A stretch of 64,000 bases of DNA, taken from Microbulbifer agarilyticus S89 (GTDB lineage Bacteria > Pseudomonadota > Gammaproteobacteria > Pseudomonadales > Cellvibrionaceae). This document shows positions 43,623 through 53,665 of the stretch, in pieces (positions within the stretch are counted from its first letter, which is position 1; every line of letters begins with the position of its first letter). Position numbers and translations under genes: made by a program. The notes under the pieces were generated by a model. The model did no database searches. It saw only the letters and a program-made list of their open reading frames with translations, and was not told the origin of the DNA. Where the stretch lies: the NCBI RefSeq assembly GCF_000220505.1, contig NZ_AFPJ01000009.1, positions 150,415-214,414 of the forward strand. Direction: 5' to 3'.

Positions 43623-44276
43623 ATGTGGCACCTGGTACGTCTCGGTATTGCCCTGATCGGAATTTTGGGAGCAACCATGGCTTCGGCAATTGAAACCCCT
43701 CAACACACGGTGGTTGAGACACATACGGACTTTGAGCTGCGGCGCTACGCCCCGCAAATCGTCGCCGAGGTCGAAGTGGAGTCCACCTTCGAAAATGCCA
43801 GTGGCTTGGCGTTCCGCGTACTGGCGGACTACATCTTTGGTAACAATTTAAGCCAAAAGAAAATGTCGATGACTGCGCCAGTACAGCAGCAGGCCAGCGA
43901 AAAAATCGCAATGACTGCACCGGTGGCACAGCAGCCTTCTCCAGACCGCACTGCAGAACCGGATACAAACGGCAAGCAACGCTACCGGGTGAACTTTTTT
44001 ATGCCCGCCGAGTACACCATGGAAACCCTGCCAAAACCAAACAATCAGGCAGTGACGCTGCGGCATATCCCGGAGCGGCTAGTGGCGGTTCGCCGTTATC
44101 GCGGTGGCTGGAGCCAGGAGCGCTATCGCGCGGAAGAGCGTAAGCTACTGGAAGCGCTGCAAGAGGCGGGGCTCACCGCACGAGGAACCCCCATCTTCAA
44201 CCGCTACAACTCCCCCTTCTCGTTGCCATTGATGCGCGTCAACGAGGTTGCAATCGAAGTGATACCGAGAACCTAG
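43623..44276 (+). CDS. SOUL family heme-binding protein, exported
   Basis: A 217-residue protein with an N-terminal signal (hydrophobic to A-S-A) and the SOUL/HBP fold. It has Y-F-E-L/F-E-L-R-R-Y-A-P near the start, M-S-M-T-A-P-V twice (typical), and V-N-F-F-M-P near the middle. SOUL proteins bind heme or porphyrin. GGGAGG lies upstream of ATG 43623. A periplasmic porphyrin binder is likely; the physiological role is unclear. Confidence 0.9.
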   Translation: MWHLVRLGIALIGILGATMASAIETPQHTVVETHTDFELRRYAPQIVAEVEVESTFENASGLAFRVLADYIFGNNLSQKKMSMTAPVQQQASEKIAMTAPVAQQPSPDRTAEPDTNGKQRYRVNFFMPAEYTMETLPKPNNQAVTLRHIPERLVAVRRYRGGWSQERYRAEERKLLEALQEAGLTARGTPIFNRYNSPFSLPLMRVNEVAIEVIPRT

Positions 44277-44344
44277 CGAGTAGTCTGATGACAGCGTCCC
44301 GTTCCTCGCCCTTCCTACCAGTCCTGAGCGTGTAGCTGCGCACC

Positions 44345-45496
44345 ATGCCAGCCACCGATCGCACGCTCTCCCAATCAGACAATCGGCGGGCCACCTGGCT
44401 CGAACTATTTTTTGACCTGGTGTTTGTCGCCGTTATCAGTGCGGTCTCAAACGACCTCGCGCACACGGTGCACGGACATCTCACTGCAGAGCAGCTACTC
44501 CGCTTTCCGCTGGTTTTCATCCCCGTGTGGTGGATATGGATGACCCACACCCTCTACGCCAACCGCTTCGACCAGGACGATATCAAGCATCGGATCGTCG
44601 CGCTGCTCATCATGGCACTCGTCGTGCTGCTCTCCACCTACTCGGAGCAGAGTTTATCCGGGAAATTTGACGCCTATGTGATGACCTACGTGGTGATTCG
44701 CTGGATCCTGGCGGGCATGTATCTCGCGGTATATAGCAAACAACGGAATGAGTTACGCTGCGCCCGGAAAATTGCCCAGTCAATCACCTTTGGCGCCCTG
44801 GTAAGCGGGTGCGCATTTTTCCTGGATGGCCCAGTACAGTACATCGTGTTCTATCTGGGCATTGTCATCGACATTTGCTGGCAGGGTTATTTGCGCCGCA
44901 ACGCCTGCCAGCATCCAGTGCACCGCTCACACCTGGTTGAACGCATTGGACTGATGATCATCATTCTGCTCGGGGAATCCGTCATATCTATTGTCGGCAG
45001 CCTCTCCCAGGTCGACTGGACCCCACTGCGGGTGGGCGCCGCAATCAGCGGTTTTGCGATGGCCTGGGGTTTCTGGTGGATCTACTACGATGCTTTCCCA
45101 TTGCTGGAGCGCGCCTCAAGACTATCATCGGGCAACCTGCTGACCCTCTCTCATCTTTTGCTGTGCATGGGACTTCTATTGCTGTCGGAGATGATCAAGT
45201 ACACCATCGTCGACGACATGAACCGTACGACATTCAACCGACTGGCAATTTGCGGCATGACGGCGTTTTACATTGGCAAGCAGCTACCCTACTGGCAACT
45301 GTTCCCGCCGTGGCGTAAGGGAATTATTCTCAATTCAACGGTATGCCTGGCGATTATCGTGGGCAGTACTTTCCTGCCGAATATCCAGTACTCGCTTATG
45401 GGAATCAGCGCGGGCTCATTAATCTATGTAGTGATGTCGTTTCGCATGTTCCGACGCCATCCGGTAAAGGATTACCTCGTACCACGAAACCAGTGA
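44345..45496 (+). CDS. Low temperature requirement protein A (LtrA) family
   Basis: A 383-residue integral membrane protein with about ten transmembrane segments. The LtrA mark T-W-L-E-L-F-F-D-L-V-F-V-A is at residues 18-30, and later I-I-L-L-G-E-S-V-I lies near 212. The family is named after a Listeria cold-growth gene, but no biochemical function is established. No strong ribosome site is seen before ATG 44345. It is closed by the terminator at 45505. Confidence 0.9.
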   Translation: MPATDRTLSQSDNRRATWLELFFDLVFVAVISAVSNDLAHTVHGHLTAEQLLRFPLVFIPVWWIWMTHTLYANRFDQDDIKHRIVALLIMALVVLLSTYSEQSLSGKFDAYVMTYVVIRWILAGMYLAVYSKQRNELRCARKIAQSITFGALVSGCAFFLDGPVQYIVFYLGIVIDICWQGYLRRNACQHPVHRSHLVERIGLMIIILLGESVISIVGSLSQVDWTPLRVGAAISGFAMAWGFWWIYYDAFPLLERASRLSSGNLLTLSHLLLCMGLLLLSEMIKYTIVDDMNRTTFNRLAICGMTAFYIGKQLPYWQLFPPWRKGIILNSTVCLAIIVGSTFLPNIQYSLMGISAGSLIYVVMSFRMFRRHPVKDYLVPRNQ

Positions 45497-45504
45497 AAAG
45501 AAAA

Positions 45505-45530
45505 AAGGCCGCGCATTTCTGCGCGGCCTT
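45505..45530. terminator. Bidirectional terminator between LtrA and M3 peptidase genes
   Basis: AAGGCCGCGC (45505-45514), loop ATTTCT and GCGCGGCCTT (45521-45530). The A-tract at 45501-45506 gives a T-run for the leftward gene; the rightward side has only TT. Confidence 0.85.
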
Positions 45531-45536
45531 CTCGAA

Positions 45537-47726
45537 TTACTCTTCGCCTTGCGGGTTCAGGCCGCGACGAATCAGTAACGCTTCGGTTGTCGGCTCCTGG
45601 CCACGGAACTTCTTGTAAGACTCCATCGGCGGACGAGAGTTACCCACCTCAAGAATGTTTTTACGGTACCAGTCGCCATTTTTACGGGTCAGGCCGCCAC
45701 GCTCTTTCACGTACGCGAACGCATCCGCGGCGAGGATCTCACTCCACATGTAGGCGTAGTAGCCGGCAGAGTAACCACCACCGATGGAGTGGGCAAAGTA
45801 CGTAGACTTGTAGCGCGGCGGTACCGCAGGCAGGTCTACACCATGCTTCTCGAGCGCCTTGGCTTCAAACTTCGCCACATCCTGCAGCTCGGAATCGGCA
45901 GGCAGGGAGTGCCATTCCATATCCAGCAGCGCGGCAGACATGTACTCCAAAGTATCGAAACCCATATTGAAGTTCTTCGCCTTCAATACTTTGGCCAACA
46001 GCTCGTCAGGAATTCGCTCACCGGTCTTGTAATGGAATGCGTAGTTTTCCAGAACTTCCGGTGTACTTGCCCAGTCTTCTTCAAAAGTAGAGGGGAACTC
46101 AACGAAGTCGCGAGATACGCTGGTACCGGCCAGAGTCGGGTAGCGCACATCGGAGAACATGCCGTGAATACCATGGCCCAGCTCGTGGAACATAGTCGTT
46201 ACATGGTCAAAGCTCACCAGTGTCGGCTCACCTTCCGGGCCTTTCGGGATGTTCATTACGTTGACCACAACCGGCTTCTGCTCTAGCAGACCAGACTGAC
46301 CAACAAATGCACTCATCCAGGCACCACCACGCTTACCGTCGCGCGCGAAGTAGTCAGCGTAGAAAATTGCCAGGCTCTTGCCATCGTGATCAAACAGTTC
46401 AAACGCCTGCACATCCGGGTGGTATACAGGAAGGTCCGGACGGGCTTCAAAACGAATGCCGTACAGACGATTCATGGTATAGAACAGGCCGTCGTGCAGC
46501 ACACGGTTGAACTCAAAGTACTCACGCACTTCGTTTTCGTTCAGGTCGTATTTTTCCTGACGTACTTTTTCCGCGTAATAGGCCCAGTCCCACGGCTGCA
46601 CGTCAAAATCGCCGCCTTCTTTTTCGATCATTGCCTGAATCGCAGCCTGCTCAGCCTTGGTGTTGCTCACCACTGCCGGCACCATGGAATTCAGCATGTT
46701 CATCACGCTCTCAGGCTTTTCCGCCATGGTGTTCACCAGCTGGTACTCGGCCCAGTTGTCGTAACCCAGCAGACCAGCTTTCTGCGCACGGATCTGTACC
46801 AGACGCTGTACGATCGGCTGGTTATCCAGCTCACCGGAAGTACCACGGTTGGCAGAAGCTTCCCAGATACGCTGACGCAGCTCACGGTTTTTCAGTGAAG
46901 TCAGCACCGGCTGGCGAGTGGTATTGGTAATGCTAATCAGATATTTATCTTCGTGTCCGGCCGCCTTGGCCGCTGCCGCAGCAGACTTGATCTGCGCATC
47001 GGAGAGGCCTTCCAGCTCGGCCTTGTCATCAACGACAACCGCGATCTCCTTGCTCAGTTTCAGCAGGTTCTGACTGAACTGGGTGGTGAGCGTAGAATGC
47101 TCTTCGTTCAGTGCACGCAGCGTGTCTTTCTGCTCAGCAGAAAGCTTGGCTCCGGCCTTCACAAAGTTATCGTAATAGACTTCCAGCAAGCGCTCGGACT
47201 CCGGGTCCATCTCCAGCGCCACACGCTGGTTGTACAGGGACTCCACACGGGCAAAGAGGTCCGCATTCAGGTAAATGCTGTCGGAGTGGGCCGCCAGGCG
47301 CGGAGCCATTTTGCTCTGCAGTGCGCGACGGGCTTCATTGCTGTCGGTACCGGTCAGGTTAAAGAACACACGGGAGACGCGCGTCAGCAGCGCACCAGCC
47401 TCTTCCATCGCCACAATGGTGTTGTTAAAGGTTACCGGCTCGGAGCTTTTCGCGATCGCTTCAATTTCTTGCAGGTGTTCGGCCATGCCCTGCTCAAACG
47501 CCGGCTCAAAGTGTTCGTCTTTGATGCGGCTGAAGTCCGGAGCTTGATATTGCAGCTCGCTGGCAGTCAACAGCGGATTGTCCTGGGTAGCCTGTGCAGT
47601 CACGTCACTCGCCGCCTGTGTTTTTTCTGCTTCTTGAGCATTGGCCGAGGTGGCGGAATCGTTGTTGGGCGATTCAGAACACGCTGTAATGGCCACGATG
47701 GCTACAGCTAGAAGAGATTTGCGCAT
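45537..47726 (-). CDS. M3 family metallopeptidase, lipoprotein (second copy)
   Basis: A 729-residue peptidase of the Dcp/oligopeptidase group, a paralogue of the one at 13111. Lipoprotein signal ends at I-T-A-C (Cys16); a Ser/Ala/Gln-rich linker follows to about residue 50. The zinc motif H-E-L-G-H lies near 510, and G-Y-S-A-G-Y-Y-A-Y-M-W-S-E near 653. C-terminal residues include Q-E-P-T-T-E-A-L-L. It degrades short peptides in the envelope. Only about seven bases separate its stop from the terminator stem. Confidence 0.92.
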   Translation of the reverse strand: MRKSLLAVAIVAITACSESPNNDSATSANAQEAEKTQAASDVTAQATQDNPLLTASELQYQAPDFSRIKDEHFEPAFEQGMAEHLQEIEAIAKSSEPVTFNNTIVAMEEAGALLTRVSRVFFNLTGTDSNEARRALQSKMAPRLAAHSDSIYLNADLFARVESLYNQRVALEMDPESERLLEVYYDNFVKAGAKLSAEQKDTLRALNEEHSTLTTQFSQNLLKLSKEIAVVVDDKAELEGLSDAQIKSAAAAAKAAGHEDKYLISITNTTRQPVLTSLKNRELRQRIWEASANRGTSGELDNQPIVQRLVQIRAQKAGLLGYDNWAEYQLVNTMAEKPESVMNMLNSMVPAVVSNTKAEQAAIQAMIEKEGGDFDVQPWDWAYYAEKVRQEKYDLNENEVREYFEFNRVLHDGLFYTMNRLYGIRFEARPDLPVYHPDVQAFELFDHDGKSLAIFYADYFARDGKRGGAWMSAFVGQSGLLEQKPVVVNVMNIPKGPEGEPTLVSFDHVTTMFHELGHGIHGMFSDVRYPTLAGTSVSRDFVEFPSTFEEDWASTPEVLENYAFHYKTGERIPDELLAKVLKAKNFNMGFDTLEYMSAALLDMEWHSLPADSELQDVAKFEAKALEKHGVDLPAVPPRYKSTYFAHSIGGGYSAGYYAYMWSEILAADAFAYVKERGGLTRKNGDWYRKNILEVGNSRPPMESYKKFRGQEPTTEALLIRRGLNPQGEE

Positions 47727-48101
47727 GTCATTCTCCGATATACATCAAAACGAGTATGAAAACCTAAAAACTCGAAATCGAGGCCAAATAACAACCAGCA
47801 GTGCGGGCTTTTGGAGTTTTCGCCGTTGGCCTCAAAGACCCTAATTATCTGTTTTTGTTCAAATTTTTACAAAATTCACGAGTGTGCAGTCTGACACTCT
47901 TGGGGTAACAGCAATAGCACCATCAAAGTCGCCCCACCCCGTGGAACCTTCACTTGACCTCTCTGGCCCATCAAACAATGGAGCCGAAACGCTCTGTCAC
48001 CAATACGTCCTAGGTTCCACAGCTATAATGTTACGTTATATCATAAATGCCTTGTCCGTCTACAACCTGAGTATCACCACGAGAAAGTACTAGGAGTATC
48101 T
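47727..48101. other. Divergent region M3 peptidase / dksA2-like
   Basis: A 375-base gap. It carries an inverted repeat GAGTGT-N8-ACACTC at 47880-47899 and, nearer dksA2, a Zur-like site at 48028-48044. I see no gene in it. Confidence 0.6.
48028..48044. promoter_or_regulatory. Zur-like palindrome upstream of dksA2-like gene
   Basis: ATGTTAC-GTT-ATATCAT. The left arm is identical to that of the site at 38192; the right arm matches in five of seven. It lies 58 bases before dksA2. Confidence 0.55.
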
Positions 48102-48521
48102 ATGTCTCTGATCAGCGAGGAAGAATTGCTGCGGATGCCTGCGTCAGACTATATGAACGACAGCCAACTGGCGTTTTTTCGCCAGCGGTTGCTCGATCTA
48201 AAAGAAGAAACCCTGGCAGCAATCTCTGCAAGCCGCGCGGAAATTGCAACCACAGACCTTGCAGCCGCCGATGAGCTCGACCGAGCGGCAGCCGAGGAAG
48301 AGAGCCGTCAGCGCCTGCGCTTTACCGAGCGCAAGTATCTATTGCTCAGGAAAATTGAGAGCACTCTGGATAAGATCGAGGAAGGTGAATATGGCTACTG
48401 TGAGGTCAGTGGCGACCCAATCGGCCTGCAACGCCTGCTCTTACGCCCTACTGCTACCCTATCCTTTGAGGAAAAGGCCAGGCAAGAGGCGCAGGAGCGC
48501 AACTTTAGCAAGCGAAGATAG
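48102..48521 (+). CDS. dksA2: DksA-like protein with degenerate zinc finger (DksA2 type)
   Basis: A 139-residue DksA/TraR family protein that binds RNA polymerase through its secondary channel with ppGpp. The coiled coil carries the tip motif (A-A-D-E-L-D-R-A-A-A-E-E-E, residues about 51-64). The finger reads Y-G-Y-C-E-V-S-G-D-P-I-G then R-P-T-A-T-L-S-F-E-E-K. Only Cys100 of the four zinc cysteines remains. That is how zinc-independent DksA2 differs from DksA. TAGGAG precedes the ATG. A Zur-like site upstream agrees with zinc-starvation control. Confidence 0.92.
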   Translation: MSLISEEELLRMPASDYMNDSQLAFFRQRLLDLKEETLAAISASRAEIATTDLAAADELDRAAAEEESRQRLRFTERKYLLLRKIESTLDKIEEGEYGYCEVSGDPIGLQRLLLRPTATLSFEEKARQEAQERNFSKRR

Positions 48522-48679
48522 TCAGCCCTTTAGAGGCCGTGTTAATACGCCTCCGTATTCTGTATCATCGCCTCGCTTCGATTCCGTGACCGATCAGCCG
48601 CGGCTCGACAGACCCCAAAATCTGGACATATTTTGGCCACCAGATTGCCGTAGACCGCATGCTAGATACAGGTTACAGA

Positions 48680-49045
48680 ATGAACGAAAACAAGATCCTC
48701 GCACTGTTTGATGAGTGGAACGATGCGCTGCAAACCGGAAACCCCAAAACTGTAGCGGCACTGTACGAAACTAATGCCATCCTGCTACCCACGATATCGA
48801 ACAAGGTTCGCCACAATCACGCCGAGTTCGAAGATTACTTCGTACAATTCCTCGCCCTGGGTCCCCAGGGGAAACTCGACGAAGCCAACGTTCGCATTTT
48901 CGGCGAGCTGGCAATTAACTCGGGCGTATACACCTTTACCCTCGCTGATGGCGCCGTGGTGCAGGCCCGATACACGTTTGTTTACCGCTGGAATGGTCAG
49001 CGCTGGCTGATCGTGGAGCACCACTCTTCCGCAATGCCGGAGTAA
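48680..49045 (+). CDS. NTF2-like SgcJ/EcaC-type protein
   Basis: A 121-residue protein from ATG 48680 (CAGG upstream). Typical segments are D-E-W-N-D-A-L-Q-T-G-N-P, A-A-L-Y-x-x-N-A-I-L-L-P-T-I-S, and the closing W-L-I-V-E-H-H-S-S-A-M-P. Such small NTF2-fold proteins resemble the association domain of CaM kinase II; their function is mostly unknown. It lies 158 bases after dksA2, possibly in a separate unit. Confidence 0.85.
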   Translation: MNENKILALFDEWNDALQTGNPKTVAALYETNAILLPTISNKVRHNHAEFEDYFVQFLALGPQGKLDEANVRIFGELAINSGVYTFTLADGAVVQARYTFVYRWNGQRWLIVEHHSSAMPE

Positions 49046-49164
49046 ACACGCTATTCGCGGGAAACGCGCCACCCGCCGTCCGCGCAGAAAGTTGAGCCCG
49101 CACTTTGCCAACAACGCATGTTGCGCGACAAGTTACGGGCTCAAAGCGTTGCCGGGTGCCCTGC

Positions 49165-52050
49165 TTAGCTCTCCAAATAGTCTTCAATGGACGGGCAGGA
49201 ACAAATCAGGTTCTTGTCTCCGTATACATTGTCGACCCGCCCTACCGGCGGCCAGTATTTTTCCCGGCGCAAACGCGCCAGCGGGTACACGGCTTCGGCG
49301 CGACTGTAGACGTGGTTCCAGCTTTCCGCGACCAGTACTTCCGCGGTGTGCGGGGCATTGATCAGTGGGTTGCTTTCCAGCGGCCACTCGCCCGCCTCCA
49401 CCTTGGCAATTTCCGCACGAATCTGAATCATTGCGTCACAGAAGCGGTCCAGCTCCTGTAGGGATTCGCTTTCCGTAGGCTCGATCATCAGGGTGCCGGC
49501 GACCGGGAACGACATGGTGGGCGCATGGAAACCGTAGTCCACCAGGCGTTTGGCCACGTCCTCCCCAGAAATACCACTGGTCTCCTTCAGCGGGCGCAGG
49601 TCCACAATACATTCGTGGGCCACACGACCATTACTGCCGCGGTACAGAATCGGATAGCTGCCTTCCAGGCGATGAGCGATATAGTTGGCGTTGAGAATGG
49701 CCAGCTCGGTAGCTGAGCGCAGCCCTTCCCGTCCCATCATGCGGATGTACATCCAGGTGATGGGCAGAATGCTCGCCGAGCCGACGCTAGCTGCGGATAC
49801 CGGCAACCCGGCACGACCGGCCGCACCGCTGCCGCCGGCAATCGAACCGGGCAGGAATTCCGCCAGATGCTCGCGTACCGCGACCGGACCTACGCCGGGG
49901 CCACCCCCACCGTGAGGAATACAGAAGGTTTTATGCAGGTTCAGGTGCGATACGTCGCCACCGAATCTACCGGGTTTGCACAGGCCCACCATGGCATTGA
50001 GGTTGGCGCCATCTATATAAACCTGGCCGCCGTGGGTATGCACAATTTCGGCAATGTCATTGATGCCCTCTTCAAATACGCCGTGGGTTGAAGGGTAAGT
50101 CACCATGATTGCGGCGAGGCGCTCGCTGTGCTCTTCAGCACGCGCGCGCAGATCTTCCAGGCAAACGTTGCCGTTCTCATCGCACTTCACCACCACCACG
50201 CGCATGCCACACATCTGCGCGGACGCCGGGTTGGTGCCGTGAGCGGAGCTCGGGATCAAACAGATATTCCGTTTCTCTTCACCACGGCTGGCATGGTAGG
50301 CACGAATGGCCAACAGGCCCGCGTACTCTCCCTGAGAACCGGCGTTGGGCTGCAGGGAGATGGCGTCGTAACCTGTGATCTCACACAACATGGCTTCGAG
50401 GGATTCTACCAGCTGCAAATAACCAGTTACCTGCTCGGCCGGCACCAGCGGATGCACGTTGGCAAACTCAGGCCAGGTCACCGGGATCATTTCCGCGGTG
50501 GCATTCAGCTTCATGGTGCAGGAACCCAGCGGGATCATGGAGCGGTCCAGCGCAATGTCCTTGTCCGCGAGCTTGCGCAGGTAGCGCAGCATTTCGGTCT
50601 CGGAGTGATAGCGGTTGAACACTTCCTGGCTCAACGGCTTGTCACTGCGCAATAGCTCGCCCGGCAACACCGGTGCGACATCGGATTCCAGCGCGTCAAA
50701 ATCCAGAACGTCCTCGCCCGCAAACAGGGACCAGATTGCTTGTACATCTTCGCGGGTAGAGGTTTCATCCAGTGTCACGCCGACATGAGAGTCATCGACC
50801 ACACGCAAGTTAAACCCGCGCTCGCGGGCCTTCTGGTGCAGCGCTTGCGCTTTGCCGTCGACCGCAAGAGTCAAGGTATCGAACCAGGTCGTGTTTGCGA
50901 TTGAAACACCAATTTTGCCCAGACCGAGCGCGGCAACACTAGTCAGGTGGTGTACCCGATTGGCAATATTTTTTAGTCCTGCCGGGCCGTGGTACACCGC
51001 ATACATGGACGCCATGACCGCCAGCAGCACCTGCGCAGTACAGATGTTGGAGGTGGCTTTCTCACGGCGGATATGTTGCTCACGGGTTTGCAGGGCGAGA
51101 CGGAATGCGGGATTACCATTGCTGTCGATAGACTGGCCGACGAGGCGACCGGGCAGTGAGCGTTTGTAAGCCTGGCGGGTTGCCATATATGCGGCGTGTG
51201 GGCCGCCAAAGCCCATGGGGACACCGAAGCGCTGGGTAGAACCTACGGCGACATCCGCACCCAGCGCACCAGGCGAAGTCAGCATCAACAGGCTCAGGAT
51301 GTCTGCGGCCATTACCACCAGACCGCGCTGGGCGTGCACCGCATCGATCAGCGGGCGGTGATCCTGCACGGCACCGCTGGTGCCCGGGTATTGCAGCAGC
51401 GCGCCAAATACTTCTAGCTCCCCTAACCCTTCGTTCGCATCGCCCATTACCAGCTCAATACCCAGCGGTTCGGCGCGGGTGCGCAACACTTCGATGGTCT
51501 GCGGCAAACAATCGCTATCGACAAAAAATACGTTCGACTTGGACTTGCTCATGCGCTGACATAGGGTCATGGCCTCTGCAGCAGCGGTGGCTTCATCCAG
51601 CATGGAAGCGTTGGCCAGGTCCATCCCCGTCAGCTCACTGACCATGGTCTGGAAATTAAACAGCGCTTCGAGACGGCCCTGGGAAATCTCCGGCTGGTAA
51701 GGGGTATAGGCGGTATACCAGGCAGGGTTTTCCAGAATATTACGCAGAATCACATTCGGCGTACGGGTACCGAAATAGCCCTGGCCGATAAAGGATTTCA
51801 GGGGCTGATTCAGTTCTGCCAGTGCGCGGATTTCTGCCAGTGCTTCGTGCTCACGAACTCCATCTTGAATGGAAAGTGATTCCGTTTCGCGGATATGCGC
51901 GGGTACCACTTCACGAATGAACGCATCCAGGCTGGTGTGGCCTAGGGCGGCGAGCATGGTATTGGTGTCCGATGCAGCGGGACCGATATGTCGGCGGGAA
52001 AACTCGGCGTGGTCTTCCAGTTCGGTGAGAGTGTTTTTTACCTTAAGCAT
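49165..52050 (-). CDS. gcvP: Glycine dehydrogenase (decarboxylating), P protein
   Basis: A 961-residue P protein of the glycine cleavage system, decarboxylating glycine with PLP. It begins [20 protein letters not shown] is the classical N-terminal motif. The PLP lysine is in L-N-L-H-K-T-F near residue 700, followed by the Gly-rich [12 protein letters not shown] 52050 is chosen (CAGGA upstream); the longer frame runs into the sdaA stop. gcvT and gcvH are not beside it. It shares a transcript direction with sdaA, 50 bases upstream. Confidence 0.95.
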   Translation of the reverse strand: MLKVKNTLTELEDHAEFSRRHIGPAASDTNTMLAALGHTSLDAFIREVVPAHIRETESLSIQDGVREHEALAEIRALAELNQPLKSFIGQGYFGTRTPNVILRNILENPAWYTAYTPYQPEISQGRLEALFNFQTMVSELTGMDLANASMLDEATAAAEAMTLCQRMSKSKSNVFFVDSDCLPQTIEVLRTRAEPLGIELVMGDANEGLGELEVFGALLQYPGTSGAVQDHRPLIDAVHAQRGLVVMAADILSLLMLTSPGALGADVAVGSTQRFGVPMGFGGPHAAYMATRQAYKRSLPGRLVGQSIDSNGNPAFRLALQTREQHIRREKATSNICTAQVLLAVMASMYAVYHGPAGLKNIANRVHHLTSVAALGLGKIGVSIANTTWFDTLTLAVDGKAQALHQKARERGFNLRVVDDSHVGVTLDETSTREDVQAIWSLFAGEDVLDFDALESDVAPVLPGELLRSDKPLSQEVFNRYHSETEMLRYLRKLADKDIALDRSMIPLGSCTMKLNATAEMIPVTWPEFANVHPLVPAEQVTGYLQLVESLEAMLCEITGYDAISLQPNAGSQGEYAGLLAIRAYHASRGEEKRNICLIPSSAHGTNPASAQMCGMRVVVVKCDENGNVCLEDLRARAEEHSERLAAIMVTYPSTHGVFEEGINDIAEIVHTHGGQVYIDGANLNAMVGLCKPGRFGGDVSHLNLHKTFCIPHGGGGPGVGPVAVREHLAEFLPGSIAGGSGAAGRAGLPVSAASVGSASILPITWMYIRMMGREGLRSATELAILNANYIAHRLEGSYPILYRGSNGRVAHECIVDLRPLKETSGISGEDVAKRLVDYGFHAPTMSFPVAGTLMIEPTESESLQELDRFCDAMIQIRAEIAKVEAGEWPLESNPLINAPHTAEVLVAESWNHVYSRAEAVYPLARLRREKYWPPVGRVDNVYGDKNLICSCPSIEDYLES

Positions 52051-52100
52051 ATTCAATTCCTGCTGCTGTTTTTCCTGTGCGCCTTGATCAAAGAATGTGG

Positions 52101-53504
52101 TTAACACTCAATCACACTGACAGGCACATCAATCACGTTAACCGCTAACCCGCCGCGGGCGGTTTCTTTGTATTTGTCCTGCATATCGCGCCCGGTATCG
52201 CGCATGGTGCGAATCACCTTGTCGAGGGAGACCAGGTGCTGGCCGTCGCCTCGCAACGCCATCCGCGCCGCACTGATGGCCTTGATGGAAGCCATGGCAT
52301 TGCGTTCAATACACGGCACCTGTACCAGACCACCCACCGGATCGCAGGTCAGCCCAAGGTTGTGCTCCATGGCAATTTCCGCCGCATTTTCCACCTGCTC
52401 CGGGGTGCCGCCCAGCACCTCGGCCAGGCCCGCAGCCGCCATGGAGCATGCAGAGCCCACCTCACCCTGGCAGCCAACTTCCGCACCACTAATCGAGGCA
52501 TTTTTCTTAAACAGAATCCCTACCGCCGCTGCAGTGAGCAGGAAGCGCTCGACATCGGCGGCACTGGGCTGCTTGGAGAAGCGCATGTAGTAGTGCAGCA
52601 CTGCCGGCACGATACCGGCGGCACCATTGGTCGGCGCGGTAACAATGCGCCCACCCGCTGCGTTTTCTTCATTCACCGCGAGCGCATACAGAGTTACCCA
52701 GTCAAGCGCCGATAAAGGGTCGGAAAGACAGGCTTCCGGTTTGCTCAGCAGCTGCTGATTGAGTGCTGCCGCACGACGCTTCACATCGAGTCCGCCGGGC
52801 AACACCCCCTCATTGCGGATACCGTTGGCTACACACTCCTGCATAACCGCCCAGATCTGCTGCAGGCCCGCGGTGGTTTCTGCATCGCTGCGCCAGGCAG
52901 ACTCGTTCGCGCGCATGACTTCACTGATGGAAAGCCCTTCGCGTTTACACAGCGCCATCAGCTCCTCCCCGCTGGAGAAGTCAAACGGCACTTCCACTTT
53001 ACTCTGCTCTAGTGACTGGTCTGCAGCCGCCTCGGCTTCGGTGACAACGAAACCGCCACCCACCGAGTAGTAGGTTTCTTCCAGCAGCAACTGTCCATCG
53101 TCGGCAAATGCAGTAAAGCGCATGCCGTTGGCATGATGCGGGAGCTCTTCTTCCCCATGCAGCTGCATATCGGCAGCTCGGTCGAATGGGATGTTTCGCT
53201 GCCCGGCGAGTTTGAGCTGTCCCCCGGCTTCGATTTCTGTCACGCGCGCATCTACCCGCGCGGTATCGACGGTCTCTGGCTGCGCACCTTCCAGGCCAAG
53301 TAGTACGGCCTTGGTGGTACCGTGGCCAACGCCGGTCGCGCCCAGGGAGCCAAACAACAGGGATTGCACCCGACCGGTGCTGGCGAGTAGCCCCTGCGCC
53401 TCGAGCAACTGTAGGAACTGACCCGCGGCCTTCATCGGGCCCACGGTATGTGAACTGGATGGACCAATGCCGATCTTGAACAGATCAAAAACACTCAATG
53501 ACAT
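52101..53504 (-). CDS. sdaA: L-serine ammonia-lyase, iron-sulfur type
   Basis: A 467-residue single-chain serine deaminase (serine to pyruvate and ammonia). The N-terminal beta domain shows [18 protein letters not shown]; the alpha domain has cysteines for the 4Fe-4S cluster in [12 protein letters not shown] and C-D-P-V-G-G. With gcvP in the same direction it forms a serine/glycine catabolic unit. A divergent LysR gene with a palindrome in between is the likely regulator. Could equally be called sdaB. Confidence 0.94.
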   Translation of the reverse strand: MSLSVFDLFKIGIGPSSSHTVGPMKAAGQFLQLLEAQGLLASTGRVQSLLFGSLGATGVGHGTTKAVLLGLEGAQPETVDTARVDARVTEIEAGGQLKLAGQRNIPFDRAADMQLHGEEELPHHANGMRFTAFADDGQLLLEETYYSVGGGFVVTEAEAAADQSLEQSKVEVPFDFSSGEELMALCKREGLSISEVMRANESAWRSDAETTAGLQQIWAVMQECVANGIRNEGVLPGGLDVKRRAAALNQQLLSKPEACLSDPLSALDWVTLYALAVNEENAAGGRIVTAPTNGAAGIVPAVLHYYMRFSKQPSAADVERFLLTAAAVGILFKKNASISGAEVGCQGEVGSACSMAAAGLAEVLGGTPEQVENAAEIAMEHNLGLTCDPVGGLVQVPCIERNAMASIKAISAARMALRGDGQHLVSLDKVIRTMRDTGRDMQDKYKETARGGLAVNVIDVPVSVIEC

Positions 53505-53634
53505 GGCGGTTCAACCTGCTATTCCAAGGGTAGTGGGAGTGAACGAGGCCCCGGCGTATGTCCGAACGGTCAAAGGGGTCCCGAATTTGCATTTATTGAG
53601 CGATGCTAGACCGCCTGATAGACTTTTTAAAATT

Positions 53635-53653
53635 TATAGTTCTGATTCCTATA
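53635..53653. promoter_or_regulatory. LysR-type palindrome upstream of the divergent LysR gene
   Basis: TATAG-N9-CTATA is a perfect inverted repeat that fits the T-N11-A rule of LysR sites. It lies 12 bases before the LysR start and 131 bases from sdaA, in the 161-base divergent gap. Confidence 0.65.
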
Positions 53654-53665
53654 TAAGATTTTCTT

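Noticed and set aside
46953-47711. Rightward frame of 252 residues opposite the second M3 peptidase
   Set aside because: Shadow of a clear peptidase gene.
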